From: Lobosporangium transversale
Lineage: Eukaryota > Mortierellomycota > Mortierellomycetes > Mortierellales > Mortierellaceae
Assembly: GCF_002105155.1 (NCBI RefSeq)
Contig: NW_019029029.1
Span: forward strand, 240,854 to 304,853
Direction: 5' to 3'
DNA: 64,000 bases
Shown here: piece by piece, positions 45,401 to 54,229 of the stretch
How the letters are laid out: each line of letters begins with the position of its first letter
Numbering within the stretch: the stretch's first letter is position 1
Position numbers and translations under genes: made by a program
The notes under the pieces: generated by a model
Database searches by the model: none
What the model was told of the DNA's origin: nothing
Seen by the model: the letters and a program-made list of their open reading frames with translations, nothing else

Positions 45401-46199
45401 CTTCCATCCACAATCAGACGGACAAACAGAGCGCGCCAACAGAACATTAGAAGAAATGCTCCGCTCTTACATATCGTACAAGCAAAACGACTGGGATCTT
45501 TTACTGCCTATGATGGAGTTCGCATACAACAACTCTGTCAATCCTACGACAGGCTTCTCCCCATTCTTTCTGAACTATGGTCACCATCCACTAGTCCCTG
45601 GATCTCTTTTAAAGCCACCTGATACCAATGTTCCGGCTGTCAGTGATTTTGTTCGAACCCAGTCGATGAATTTGGCGCTAGCTCAGGATGCCATTATCGA
45701 AGCGCAGAATAGGCAAAAGGCCCAAGCGGACAAAACTCGCAGGCCTGCTACGTTTGCTGTGGGTGACATGGTGCTCTTAAGCTCGGAAAACATCTCTGTC
45801 GCGGGACATAAAAATAGACCGTCGCAGAAACTGGAACCTGAGTACATAGGCCCTTACAAGATCATTTCGAAGGTCAATGAAAATGCCTACAAGCTGGAAC
45901 TACCGCCTGACATGCATCAGCATCCAGTCTTTAATGCCGATCTGCTTCGCCCCTATATTGAGTCACCTCGTGAATTCGGCGACCGCTCACCACCACGCCC
46001 TGCCCCCGAGCTGGTAGATGGAGAAGAGGAGTATGAAGTCGACAAAATCATTGACTTCAAAATGTTTGGCAAAACTCCTAAGTGGCTCGTTCTTTGGAAA
46101 GGCTATCCATTAGATGAAGCCACTTGGGAAACAAAATCTTCGCTCGCAAACGCTAAAGAGGCGCTTGCCGTCTTTGAGGCTTCAAGAAAAACAAGATAA
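42366..46199 (+). CDS. pol: Pol polyprotein of chromovirus (protease, RT, RNase H, integrase, chromodomain)
   Basis: Probably made as a Gag-Pol fusion; the first free ATG is at 42459. Order of domains: aspartic protease with LVDGGAEGNVI (Gly in place of the usual Ser/Thr after Asp), reverse transcriptase with YLDDILIYS at about 43870, RNase H with ETDASGFATGAVL, integrase with an HHCC zinc finger (about 44930-45060, ending CEQCQRNK) and a D-D-E core (MDFIVKLPK, VSDRDSRF, TERANRTLEEM), then a chromodomain (WLVLWKGYPLDEATWE) at about 46080-46130. This order and the chromodomain place it in the chromoviruses, which target marked chromatin. Confidence 0.95.
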   Translation, partial: RGGRAVNQACLAPSSPSLQALDNRGHGQLQLMTTNKNPLCTNITSMPLSDHSIAPTASTSLHILSKYSPHPDPHSPTHSSLLKNNPLSDPIFPSTDPFTVSTSLTSTHSSTPSSSNRHSHCRNEIRLQSFSLTYDKHKNSRRLLTFIGAVNGRPARILVDGGAEGNVISSSFCENTHVPLIEGRPIPVILPNGTETIAQHTATFTLARNAYQDKINAIVYPLSKYDLILGKPWLTDINPRINWRTNDLHFEYQGTPVLWPCTGIDRKPRQRSSVISALNFLTVASEPDASVFLAQVRVPVPVSSSSSELPDSIKQIVQVEFPDVFPTTLPDGLPPDRGDSMRIETDPYADPPVRPVIRLSIAELDELKKQLTDLLQKGLISPSTSPYGAPVLFVKKKDGSLRMCVDYRGLNKITKKNRYPLPRIDELIDRFRTAKCFTKLDLLSGYHQMRLHPDDKHKTAFRTRYGHYEFNVVPFGLTNAPAAFSTMMRNVLDPLLDKCVVVYLDDILIYSDNEKDHLEHIRQVLSLLRQAGLYCKLSKCSFMQEETEFLGHVISKDGLKTNGGLVKAIREWPVPTTQRHVMQFLGLTNFYHQYISHYADIALPLTQLLGCNKEFHWGKSQQDAFETLKRAVSSAPVLRIFDPALSTAVETDASGFATGAVLFQTDQNGESRPVAFTSRKLNPAERNYPTHEQELLAVVHALKTWRYYLDGSHFVVYTDHATLQHFPSQPNLTRRQARWMELLQEYDFVFKYKPGKDNVVPDALSRRPDLKDLEATPTTLNSLDINLDPGIRKQLASCYLHDPILGPLVHQYKDASTSDRYFVVDGLLWINAGQGPRLCIPKDDGLRSQLLHDAHDAPISGHLGFDKTYSSMRRTYFWPRMARDIKKYIASCEQCQRNKPSLKPPAGLFQPLAIPSQRWDTVTMDFIVKLPKTARGFDAITVFVDKLSKQVHFCASRTTDTASDVARLFFDNVFRLHGMPRTIVSDRDSRFTGKFWTTLMKLMGTKLNMSTAFHPQSDGQTERANRTLEEMLRSYISYKQNDWDLLLPMMEFAYNNSVNPTTGFSPFFLNYGHHPLVPGSLLKPPDTNVPAVSDFVRTQSMNLALAQDAIIEAQNRQKAQADKTRRPATFAVGDMVLLSSENISVAGHKNRPSQKLEPEYIGPYKIISKVNENAYKLELPPDMHQHPVFNADLLRPYIESPREFGDRSPPRPAPELVDGEEEYEVDKIIDFKMFGKTPKWLVLWKGYPLDEATWETKSSLANAKEALAVFEASRKTR

Positions 46200-46215
46200 T
46201 AGGTTTCTTCATGAC

Positions 46216-46223
46216 GGGAAGGA
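46216..46223 (+). promoter_or_regulatory. Polypurine tract
   Basis: GGGAAGGA directly before the 3' LTR; the expected plus-strand primer site. Confidence 0.75.
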
Positions 46224-46418
46224 TGCAAGCGAAATCACTATAATAATTTTGTGCAACATAGTATTTCGCCCATATTTCTAGAGCATTCCTTGCAACAGGA
46301 TATTAACTAGTATAAATAGGTCTACTTTTCTATCTAGTTCTGTAGCATAGTTCCCCCTGAATAAAGATACCTTTATTGCACCCTTAGATCCCCCTAGAAC
46401 ACTACCTTGACTTTTGCA
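46224..46418 (+). repeat. 3' LTR of chromovirus
   Basis: 195 bp, no difference found from the 5' LTR. Followed by the target duplication CTACA. Confidence 0.95.
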
Positions 46419-48172
46419 CTACAGCTTCTGCACCGATGGATGCAAATCCATCTGCCCCTCCTCTAGAGCAAACCCTAAACACGGCTCTTAAAAATAGCAA
46501 CAACAACAACAAAAAAAAGGATATTCAAACCCCGGTAACCCCTTCCCCAGCCACAACACGCGTTCTCTCCTACGCAGATAGGGCAAAGGGTAAGAACCTC
46601 CTCAAGGTGGTCTCATTTGACGAGACCCAACATCTCCCGCCAACGGGCTTCAAGGGGCTAGTGATTGCCTACCCCCTTCCGCGTCTAGACATGTGTATTG
46701 CTGTCAAAATAGCCATCGACAACGCAGTAGACGCGTCCCAAATATCAATCTCCAAAGGCAGCATGTGCGCTATCTTCGACGACGAAGAGAAATACGCACA
46801 TGCCCTCAACACAAAAGTGCCAGTAGGGGATACTCTCCTATGCCCCTCCAGGACTCGCTACACGAACAAGCTGGAGGAAAGGATCAGGTCCCCACTAGTG
46901 GGACCACACGCCGACGAGATGGCGCTTCAAGCAGCTCTCAACAAGCTGTACGCACCATTCGGGACTGTACGCGACATAGAATATGGAGTTATTCAGCCCG
47001 GCTCGTCAACAAAAAATGGTGAAATCAGCTTCACCCTCGCCTTCCATGACACCACTCTGCTGGACACAGAGTTGATCAGAGCAGCCTCGCTACTCGACTA
47101 CAACACCGTCTTCACCTGGGAGACAGATGGCAAATTCTGCTACAACTGTGGCAGTCTTACCCACCTGTCTGCAGAGTGCAAAACACCACGGACCCTCCAC
47201 TTGGAACAAGTCCCACTACTACGCACGCCAATTCTAGCCCCCAGGTACGGCAAAGAGGCATCCCAGGAGCCACCAAGGGTAGTAGTCAAAACCCCAACCA
47301 CCGCCACCACCACCCCGTTGGCCAACAACAAACGGCCACCAACGACCTCAAAAGCTGGAGCGATGCAAGTCGACTTTTCGACTGCAGCAACCAAGCGCCT
47401 AGACCCTGACGCCTACCAAACACAGGGAAGGAAGAAACGCACGCCCTCCTCCAAAGCTCCAAGTAACGCCACTGCTGCTTCTACTTCCAAGCATGAGTCT
47501 AACTCGCGCAAGGATAGGAAAAAGCAACGGGCGCAGAAAAAAGCAGGGGGATCAGGCAAAAAACTTGAGAGCAAGGAAACAGGCAAGGGAGTAAACAAAG
47601 CAGCCCCAGTGGCAGCTAGTGATACCCCTAGAAGCCCTGTCTTCTCTTTTGCAAACGAGCCGATGCACTCTTCTTTCAGCGCAGAATCCTCTACCAGCAA
47701 TCTGCGACAGACGGACACAACATCCGACTCACTTGTGAGGAAGATAGCGGTCCCGGAAACTCCTAAATCCAAACTTCGGAGCCTGAAAGGCAAAGATAAA
47801 GCGATCTCGGAGGTCTCTGATTTGCAACAAGAGGATGAAGATGCCCTTGTGAGGCCATAGGTGAAAAAGGCCAAGCCGTCCATCCAGGACGAGACCGATT
47901 TGGAATCTGCGAGCATGGAAGAGGATCCTTCGACCATGGCAGCCCTCGCGGACCTTGCGAACATGGATGAGGACCCCTCGGCCCTGGCAGCTCTCGCTGA
48001 AATGGGTCCTGACACTACTCCGGTAGTAGACCACCCACCTGAAGCGAACGAGGACATGGACTTGTAGAGACAAGAGACAATAAAAAGTCAAGAGAAAAAA
48101 ATTAAATTAAAACCTTAATTTTTTAAGTTTGCCTTTTTGTCATTGTCTCATATCAAATCTATTTTATCCTCA

Positions 48173-49538
48173 ATGCTGCAAATATCCTTGGCCACATTTA
48201 ACTGTGATCGCATCCAAAAACAAGACAAACGCACAAATTTGTTCCGTTGGCTAAAAACCCGCAAATACGATCTGATAGCATTACAAGAATTCAACCCAGT
48301 ACACTCTACAGGGAAGGATGACAGTGATGCTTGGATGATCCAGTGGGGCAGAGGTGGCTTTTGCTCAGGCAAATGTGCCATCCTTGTCAACAACAAGTCT
48401 ATTAAAATCTACAATACTACAACCCTCTCACAAGGACGCATTATTTTTGCTGATTTCAAAATGGAAGACGAAGAGTACCGCTTTGCGAGCATCTACGTCC
48501 CATCCAACCGAGAACAGAGAGCAGAGTTTATTGCAAACTTTCCCTCCAACGAACTCAAGCACCCACGTTTGATACTAGCTGGTGACTATAATGCTTATCC
48601 AAATGACCAAACTGATAGATCTCCTCCTCTTGATCTACTAACCCAAAGAAACCAAACCCTGTGGCCATCACTCGAACAAGCCCTGATCCCTCTGAATCTA
48701 TATGGTCCAGTCCTGGAACTAGGCGAGGATGAAACTCCGTTAGAGAGCCGATTCACTCATGTTCATAAAAACGGAAATAAGACGATCCTCACACGTATCG
48801 ACTTTATTCTAATGACCAGCCTCTATTTAATATTTCACCACGACAGACAATACGCCATGGGACCTCACAACGGCACAAGCGAGAACAATGTACAACCGCT
48901 TGCACCACAAACACCGACGCAACAAGGAAAAAGATCTGCTTTTCCTTCTAGCGCACAAAAGAGTTTTAACCAACAATATCAGACGACATTGGAATAATAG
49001 CAACACACTAGGCTTCTGTCGCAGATGCGATGCTTCCCAGCTAGAAGACAATGTGCATGCATTCCATGATTATTCTGATTTGAAAGCCTTTTGGGATACA
49101 GTGCACCAAAAACTCACAGCGCTTTATCCTACTACTCGTTTTAGCATAACCGCCAAGGACCGAATCCTCTGCTGGCCACGGACAGACATTGAGGAAGAAG
49201 CACCTCTGGCGATCCACATCCACTCGGCAGCGGTGTGGGCGATATACGTGACGTTCTGTCAGCTGGGAGACGGACAGACAGTCAAGAAAGGAGACCTCGA
49301 GACGATATTCATGCAGAACATCCGACGACGAGCCGCTGATGACTGGATACGCGCGTGCCAACGAGACAAGAAATCGAGGAACAATAACAACCGCCAACAA
49401 GCCCAGGGCCAGAACCAGCAAGAGCGAGACAAGCACCGGCAAGAGTTCAAGGCAGAGTGGGAACATGCACCATTTATCCAAGTGACCGATGGAGGACCAA
49501 AATTTGACGCACTGTTCCACCCTGTGACGCCCGACTAA
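48173..49538 (+). pseudogene. LINE ORF2 remnant: endonuclease and C-terminal end, RT deleted
   Basis: The first part (from ATG 48173 to about 48830) is an AP-type endonuclease: LATFNCDRIQKQDK, YDLIALQEFNP, RLILAGDYNAYPNDQ, RIDFILMTS. About 48840-48890 the frame changes, and the sequence jumps to an ORF2 C-terminus with a Cys/His cluster (FCRRCDASQLEDNVHAFHDY) and a Gln-rich basic tail to the stop at 49538. The whole reverse transcriptase between them is absent, so this copy cannot mobilise itself. Confidence 0.78.
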
Positions 49539-49627
49539 AACCTTAAAAGCTTAACCTTAAAAATCGGCAATATACCCTAATACACACATACACACATACA
49601 CACACAAAAAAAAAAAAAAAAAAAAAA

Positions 49628-49889
49628 ACCCCCGAGCTACCCTTCCTTCCGCCCCTGTACATATAGCGTCAAACGGCACACATGCAGCTTATATGCTTGC
49701 TTCACCCCTCCAATATTCTAGTGCTAGCTCGTTTGACGCCAAGGGCGCGAACGGACTATTACCGCTGAAAGACCCGCGTGAATGAACGACGTGGGGGCCA
49801 GCAGGGAGCTCCAATATAGGACAGAAGATAGTGAGATAGCTCTTGAGAGCCCGAAATTCGAATAAACCATAAACACACCCACAACGAGT
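49628..49889. other. Spacer between LINE copies
   Basis: 262 bp of unique sequence with a perfect 10-bp inverted repeat, GCGTCAAACG at 49666-49675 and CGTTTGACGC at 49730-49739. No gene seen. Confidence 0.5.
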
Positions 49890-50224
49890 GGGGTTCTAGC
49901 TCAAATAGTAAAGCACCTTTTCCTTCCGCATTTTTCGCAAACTCTAAATTCCCTGAATAGAGTTCCCCTTCCCTCGTATTTTTCCACATTCCCATCAGTA
50001 CCCCCCTACAAGTTTTTATACATTTCTACAATGCTTGCACCCCCAGTCCAGCCGGATCCTGGAAAGGACCAGGCCCAGCTGGAGATGGGTAGCGCTTCTC
50101 AAGATCCCCAGGATGATTTTGAGATGGATGCAGAGGTCGAAAGACCAGCACCGATGGATGTAAATCCATCCGCCCCTCTTCCAGCACAAACCCTAAATAC
50201 GGCGGCTCTTAAAAAAAGTCAAAA

Positions 50225-50257
<33 letters not shown>

Positions 50258-51690
50258 GGAGGCTCAAACTCCGGCAACCCCTGCCCCAGCCACACCACGT
50301 ATGCTATCCTACGCGGACAGAGCAAAGGACAAAAGTCTCCTCAAGGTAGTCTCATTCGACGAGACCCAACACCTCCCACCGACGGGATTCAGGGGACTTG
50401 TGGTTGCCTACCCATTGGCGCGCCTGGATATGCGCCCCTCGGTCATGCTAGCCATTGGCGATGCAGTGGAGCCGATCCAAATATCCATTTCTAAAGGCAG
50501 CATGTGTGCCATCTTCGACGACGAAGAGAAGTACGCACGCGCCCTCAACACCAAAGTAGCCATAGGAGACACTCTCCTATGCCCCTCCAGGACGCGCTAC
50601 ACCAACAAGATGGAGGAAAGGATCAGGTCCCCACTAGTGGGACCTCACGCCGACGAGTCGGCACTGCAAGCAGCCCTCAACAAGCTGTACGCAGCAATTG
50701 GAACAGTACGCGATATTGAATATGGCGTCATCCGTCCCGGCTCAAAGATCAAAAACGGAGAGGTCAGCTTCACCCTGGCCCTTCACGACACCACTCTGCC
50801 GGATACGGAGTTGATCAGAGCAGCTTCGCTGTTCGGCCTCAACACCGTCTTCACCTGGGAGACAGCTGGAAAATTCTGCTACAACTGTGGCAGTCTTACT
50901 CACCTGACAGCAGAGTGCAGGACACCACGGACCCTATACCTGGAGGAGATCCGTCCACTATTCTCGCCAATCCTAGCTCCTAGGTGCAGCGAGACAATCC
51001 AGGCACCACCAAGGGTAGTAATCAAGTCTCCAATTACTACCATCACGGCCCCCCCAGCCAACAACAACAAAAGGCCACCAACATCATCGGCAACCACAAC
51101 AACGCAGGCGAATATCTCGTCCGCACCAACAACACGCCTAGATCTAGATGGCTATCAAACGCAGGGAAGGAAGAGACGTATGCCGCCCTCCAAAGCCTCT
51201 AGTAACGCCACCGCTACTTCTAGTTCAAAGCCTGAGTCTAACTCACGCAAGAACAGGAAAAAGCAACGAGCGCAGAAAAAGGCCAAGGAGTCAGGCAAAA
51301 AGCTCGAGAGTAAACAAACGAGCAAGGAAGTAAGCAAAACTGCCCCAGTGACAGCCAACGCTACATCCGGAAGCTTTACGTTCACTCTTCCAAAAGAGCC
51401 GGTGTTCACTTCTTGCAGCGCGGAATCCTCTACGAGCAACCAGCGGCAGAAGGGGCGGCTATTTAACTCACCTGCGAGGAAGATAGCAACCCCTAGCACT
51501 TCTAACGCCAGACTTCTGAGCTCAAAAGGCAAAGAAAAGGCGACCACGAAGGAAGCTGATACTCTACCAAAGGATGAAGATGCCCTTGCGGAGCCTCTGG
51601 TGAAAAGGATCAAGGCAACCCCCTAGACCGAGCCATCCACCAAGGACGTATCAGATTGGGACCCCGCGAGCATGGAAGAGGACCCCTTGT
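49890..51690 (+). mobile_element. LINE copy B, 3'-truncated
   Basis: Same 5' region and ORF1 as copy A (ATTCCCTGAATAGAGTTCCC and following leader are shared), but the similarity ends at about 51688, right after GAAGAGGACCCC, where unrelated sequence begins. There is one, mutated, tRNA-like unit at the 5' end. Confidence 0.75.
50031..51626 (+). CDS. LINE ORF1 protein, copy B
   Basis: 531 residues, uninterrupted. It starts MLAPPVQPDPGKDQAQ, has an Asn-rich run coded by CAA/AAC repeats at about residue 65, a CCHC zinc knuckle CYNCGSLTHLTAEC, and a Lys/Ser-rich basic C-terminal half. This is the nucleic-acid-binding ORF1 of an L1/Tad-type LINE. ORF2 is missing, so it is an orphan ORF1. Confidence 0.78.
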
Positions 51691-51959
51691 TGCGATTGGC
51701 AGTCATTTATATGGGCTTTTACTAGAGCTAAGATTTTTACCCCTTTTTATTTAACGAAGATCCCTGGATCATAATAAAGACATCTTTCTTTCGTTCTCGT
51801 TAGTCATATTTCACTTTTTTTAACGTAGAAAGACAAACCCTTATTGAGGACCTATTCATACTATTCATATCATCTCAACTATCATTTTCCTCATTATATT
51901 TACATATTTATCATACAACCCGCATAAAATAAGTATATTCATTTCAACAATCGCGAGAT
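51691..51959. other. AT-rich stretch, possible retroelement remnant
   Basis: Starts where LINE copy B breaks off. Contains AATAAAGACATC near 51773, reminiscent of an LTR poly(A) region, but no partner repeat was found in the window. Confidence 0.35.
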
Positions 51960-52202
51960 TTATTTCTTTGCTTTGCGATTTCTACCACTACGACGGACAG
52001 TAGGAGAAAGAATGGATTTCTTCAAAAGTTCTATATCAATTTCCAAACTCAGTATCCTCTCATCCTGCTCTTTAACCCGCTTGCAGAGGACCCTGACAGT
52101 GTCCTCAAGGCGTTCCAGCCTCGTCTTGCTAATGCGCTGACGACGCCTCGAAGGTTCAGCCTCTTCGTCATCGGTCTCGCTGCGGCTCCTTCGACCGAGC
52201 AC
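51960..52202 (-). CDS. Small basic coiled-coil protein, antisense ORF beside LTR
   Basis: 80 residues: LGRRSRSETDDEEAEPSRRR, then a heptad-like coiled coil (RLERLEDTVRVLCKRVKEQD) and a basic tail (RRSGRNRKAKK). Its start lies 10 bp left of the LTR at 52213 and it points away from it, exactly as the ORF at 57700-58047 does at the other LTR. The two share an LG-K/R-RSR motif and RL-rich helix, so they may be homologous antisense genes of this element family. Confidence 0.45.
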   Translation of the reverse strand: MLGRRSRSETDDEEAEPSRRRQRISKTRLERLEDTVRVLCKRVKEQDERILSLEIDIELLKKSILSPTVRRSGRNRKAKK

Positions 52203-52212
52203 AGTCTCAGTA

Positions 52213-52377
52213 TGTTACGTCCTGAGGCTAGGGAGTGTACCCAAATGGAGCACTCCCCTTTTTATTCATAGATCAGAGCAATTAGTGACGGCTATGTTGG
52301 AGCCTATATAAGGCTCCGACCTAGCTAAAATAATAAACAACTTTTGATCTCCTTGACTTCCGATTTACCATAAAACA
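52213..52377 (+). repeat. 5' LTR of decayed Gypsy element
   Basis: TGTTACGTCC...CATAAAACA, 165 bp. Contains TATATAA inside an inverted repeat GGAGCC/GGCTCC at 52299-52317. The end was set where similarity to the downstream LTR stops; no clear primer-binding site follows. Confidence 0.8.
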
Positions 52378-52477
52378 TATCATTTTTTCAAGGATCTACA
52401 TAGAGTTACATCCATCCATTTTATCAATCCATCCAACCATTTTTTTTTTCCATAATTTCAATCCCTTTATTTCAATC

Positions 52478-54229
52478 ATGTCTAATATTAATAAAGTACC
52501 AATTAACGAAGATGTTGATATGGAAATCTCTTCACCAGAGAATGGCTCAGGCTTGACACCTGTCGAGCAGTTGAACTTATTGGTGGCTAGCCTGGTCGTA
52601 GATACGACGGAGAGTGTAGTCGAGTTCGGCAGTGATGCTGTTCCCGATATCGAGAATGTTACGATGCTTCTTCGAAGTTATAGACTTCAGAAGGAGGAGA
52701 CACTCAGAAAGAAGGCATTGCTGTTCCTTAGGTACAATGATGCCAAATCAAAGTTAAGAAAAATTGACATTGATGAAAAGACACTTACCAAGGCCTTAGG
52801 CGATCTCGCTCAACAGAAGGCAGACATCTTGAAGGTCTTAGTAAGACAAACTGAAGACTTGAATAGTTCTATTGAACATATGGAGGAGGTCAGAAATGGC
52901 TTATCTTCAAGCGAGGACGTTTCGATTGATAGATCGAGTGTGTCTGAAGCAGATAGTCACCGTATAACGGTGAAATGGGATCCTGCTAATCCCGAACATG
53001 ACGCACTTCATCGAATCTTCAAAGAAGAGAACATTCCTTTGATGGAAGATTCAGAAGAGGTAGACTATACCAAGGTCAAGAAGAAAACGTTTGCGGATGC
53101 GCCTATGCTTGATTTAGACGTGTCCAAGGTTCCCGGCAAGAATATGGTCAAGGAAATAGCAATCAGGGTTGTCACTTTCCGTGATGACTTTGAGAGGATA
53201 TTCCGTCGTAACCTTTCTGATGTTCTTTTCGACAAACTAGCATGGGATTACTTATCCCTCTGCGTTTCCAAAGTGTCCGGCCTGGCGCGAGACTATGACG
53301 ATCTCATCAAGAAAGTGCCTCTTCAAGACAGGACCTGGTCTCGGGCAGTTACATGCTTGAATAAAGCTCTAAAGTTTGACATTCTAGGGGCTTACATCGC
53401 TGATATGGCGCTAGTTATGAGGCCTGAGAAGAATGACACTATTAGGTCGTTCGCGCAACGATTGCTACCACTGGTTGAGGCAGCTGGAATCCCAGATGAT
53501 GGCTGCTATATGCTCATCAAAGCTTTATGCAATCATCTGTCCGACGTAGGATTTCAGGCTGTCATCAAGGAATTCGGCTCAGTGAAAAGTGTTAGCTCTT
53601 TGAAGGAGTTTCTAGAGTTCCTAGAAAAGACACCAGGTGCCTTAGGTGAGAAACGAACCGATGACGCCCATTGGTTTATCCAGAAGTATGGAGGAGACGC
53701 TGGAGAACAGTATTTGCGATCCATCAAGTCCAGATCGGAATACACTCCTAGAGAGGTTCCGAGATCTAGTCATAAAAGATCTCGACTTAATGCCAATCCG
53801 TCAAGTGATAGAGAAGCCAAGAAGGCTAAACCATTCAAGGTCTGGTGTAAGGGAACGGAGAAGTGTAGGTCGAATCCGTACAAACATGCCCCGGAGGACT
53901 GTCGGTATGCTAAGGATCAAGTCAGAGATCATTCTAAGGATAAGCCCAAGGACGTCAAGAGAACTGATGTGCGCAAGCCGCTTGCCTCAGTCAGTGCTTT
54001 TAAGAGGATTAGTGATAGTGCGCTCATAAGAGACATAATTCCGAATAAAGAATCCTTCTTTTCCTCGTACTCAATTGTTGAGAAAGCTTGTATCAAGCAC
54101 CTAGGGGCTTTCAAAGGTCCCGCTCCTGGTGATAATAGAATAGCTGTGCCTATATTTATAAACGGGCAACAATATACAGCATTGTTAGATCCAGGCGCCA
54201 CAACTTCTTTGCTCAGTAAGAGGAAGTAG
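52478..54229 (+). CDS. Gag-protease region of decayed Gypsy element
   Basis: 583 codons from ATG 52478. The first 150 residues are acidic and coiled-coil-like, followed by a capsid-like part (FERIFRRNLSDVLFDKLAWD) and a basic C-terminal Cys/His segment (CKGTEKCRSNPYKHAPEDCR). It then runs into the protease active site ALLDPGATTSLLS and hits a stop at 54229. The protease continues in another frame (EQGIRYGRVPGE), so the stop is caused by a one-base loss near 54218. Confidence 0.75.
   Translation: MSNINKVPINEDVDMEISSPENGSGLTPVEQLNLLVASLVVDTTESVVEFGSDAVPDIENVTMLLRSYRLQKEETLRKKALLFLRYNDAKSKLRKIDIDEKTLTKALGDLAQQKADILKVLVRQTEDLNSSIEHMEEVRNGLSSSEDVSIDRSSVSEADSHRITVKWDPANPEHDALHRIFKEENIPLMEDSEEVDYTKVKKKTFADAPMLDLDVSKVPGKNMVKEIAIRVVTFRDDFERIFRRNLSDVLFDKLAWDYLSLCVSKVSGLARDYDDLIKKVPLQDRTWSRAVTCLNKALKFDILGAYIADMALVMRPEKNDTIRSFAQRLLPLVEAAGIPDDGCYMLIKALCNHLSDVGFQAVIKEFGSVKSVSSLKEFLEFLEKTPGALGEKRTDDAHWFIQKYGGDAGEQYLRSIKSRSEYTPREVPRSSHKRSRLNANPSSDREAKKAKPFKVWCKGTEKCRSNPYKHAPEDCRYAKDQVRDHSKDKPKDVKRTDVRKPLASVSAFKRISDSALIRDIIPNKESFFSSYSIVEKACIKHLGAFKGPAPGDNRIAVPIFINGQQYTALLDPGATTSLLSKRK

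Larger units (their letters stand above)
41151..46418 (+). mobile_element. Intact-looking Ty3/Gypsy chromovirus inserted in LINE ORF1
   Basis: A 5,268-bp element with two LTRs of 195 bp that read identical, starting TG and ending CA, flanked by the 5-bp target duplication CTACA (41146-41150 and 46419-46423). It has a primer-binding site, gag, an overlapping pol and a purine tract. No frameshift or stop interrupts gag or pol apart from the programmed overlap. It is young and may be able to move. Confidence 0.95.
41040..48067 (+). pseudogene. LINE ORF1, copy A, split by an LTR element
   Basis: The first 37 codons are at 41040-41150 and the rest at 46424-47860, in the same frame once the LTR element and one CTACA copy are removed. 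It encodes an RNA-binding protein with a CCHC zinc knuckle (CYNCGSLTHLSAEC) and a Lys-rich, Ser-rich C-terminal half. It is similar along its length to ORF1 of copy B. A TAG at 47858-47860, where copy B has CTG, is followed in frame by 68 more codons to 48067, so the original protein was probably longer. Confidence 0.75.
40852..49627 (+). mobile_element. LINE (non-LTR retrotransposon), copy A, interrupted and internally deleted
   Basis: Outer element of the nest. From the 5' end it has two tRNA-like units, a leader, ORF1 starting at 41040, an LTR element inserted at 41151-46418, the rest of ORF1, an endonuclease-bearing ORF2 remnant, and a 3' end with ACACAC repeats and a 23-base A tail (to 49627). 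Removing the insertion and one CTACA restores a continuous ORF1. The reverse transcriptase of ORF2 is missing. The exact 5' end is uncertain. Confidence 0.8.

Noticed and set aside
47413-48057. 214-codon minus-strand frame over LINE ORF1
   Set aside because: Antisense shadow of biased Lys/Ser/Ala codons in ORF1; a similar shadow lies over copy B.
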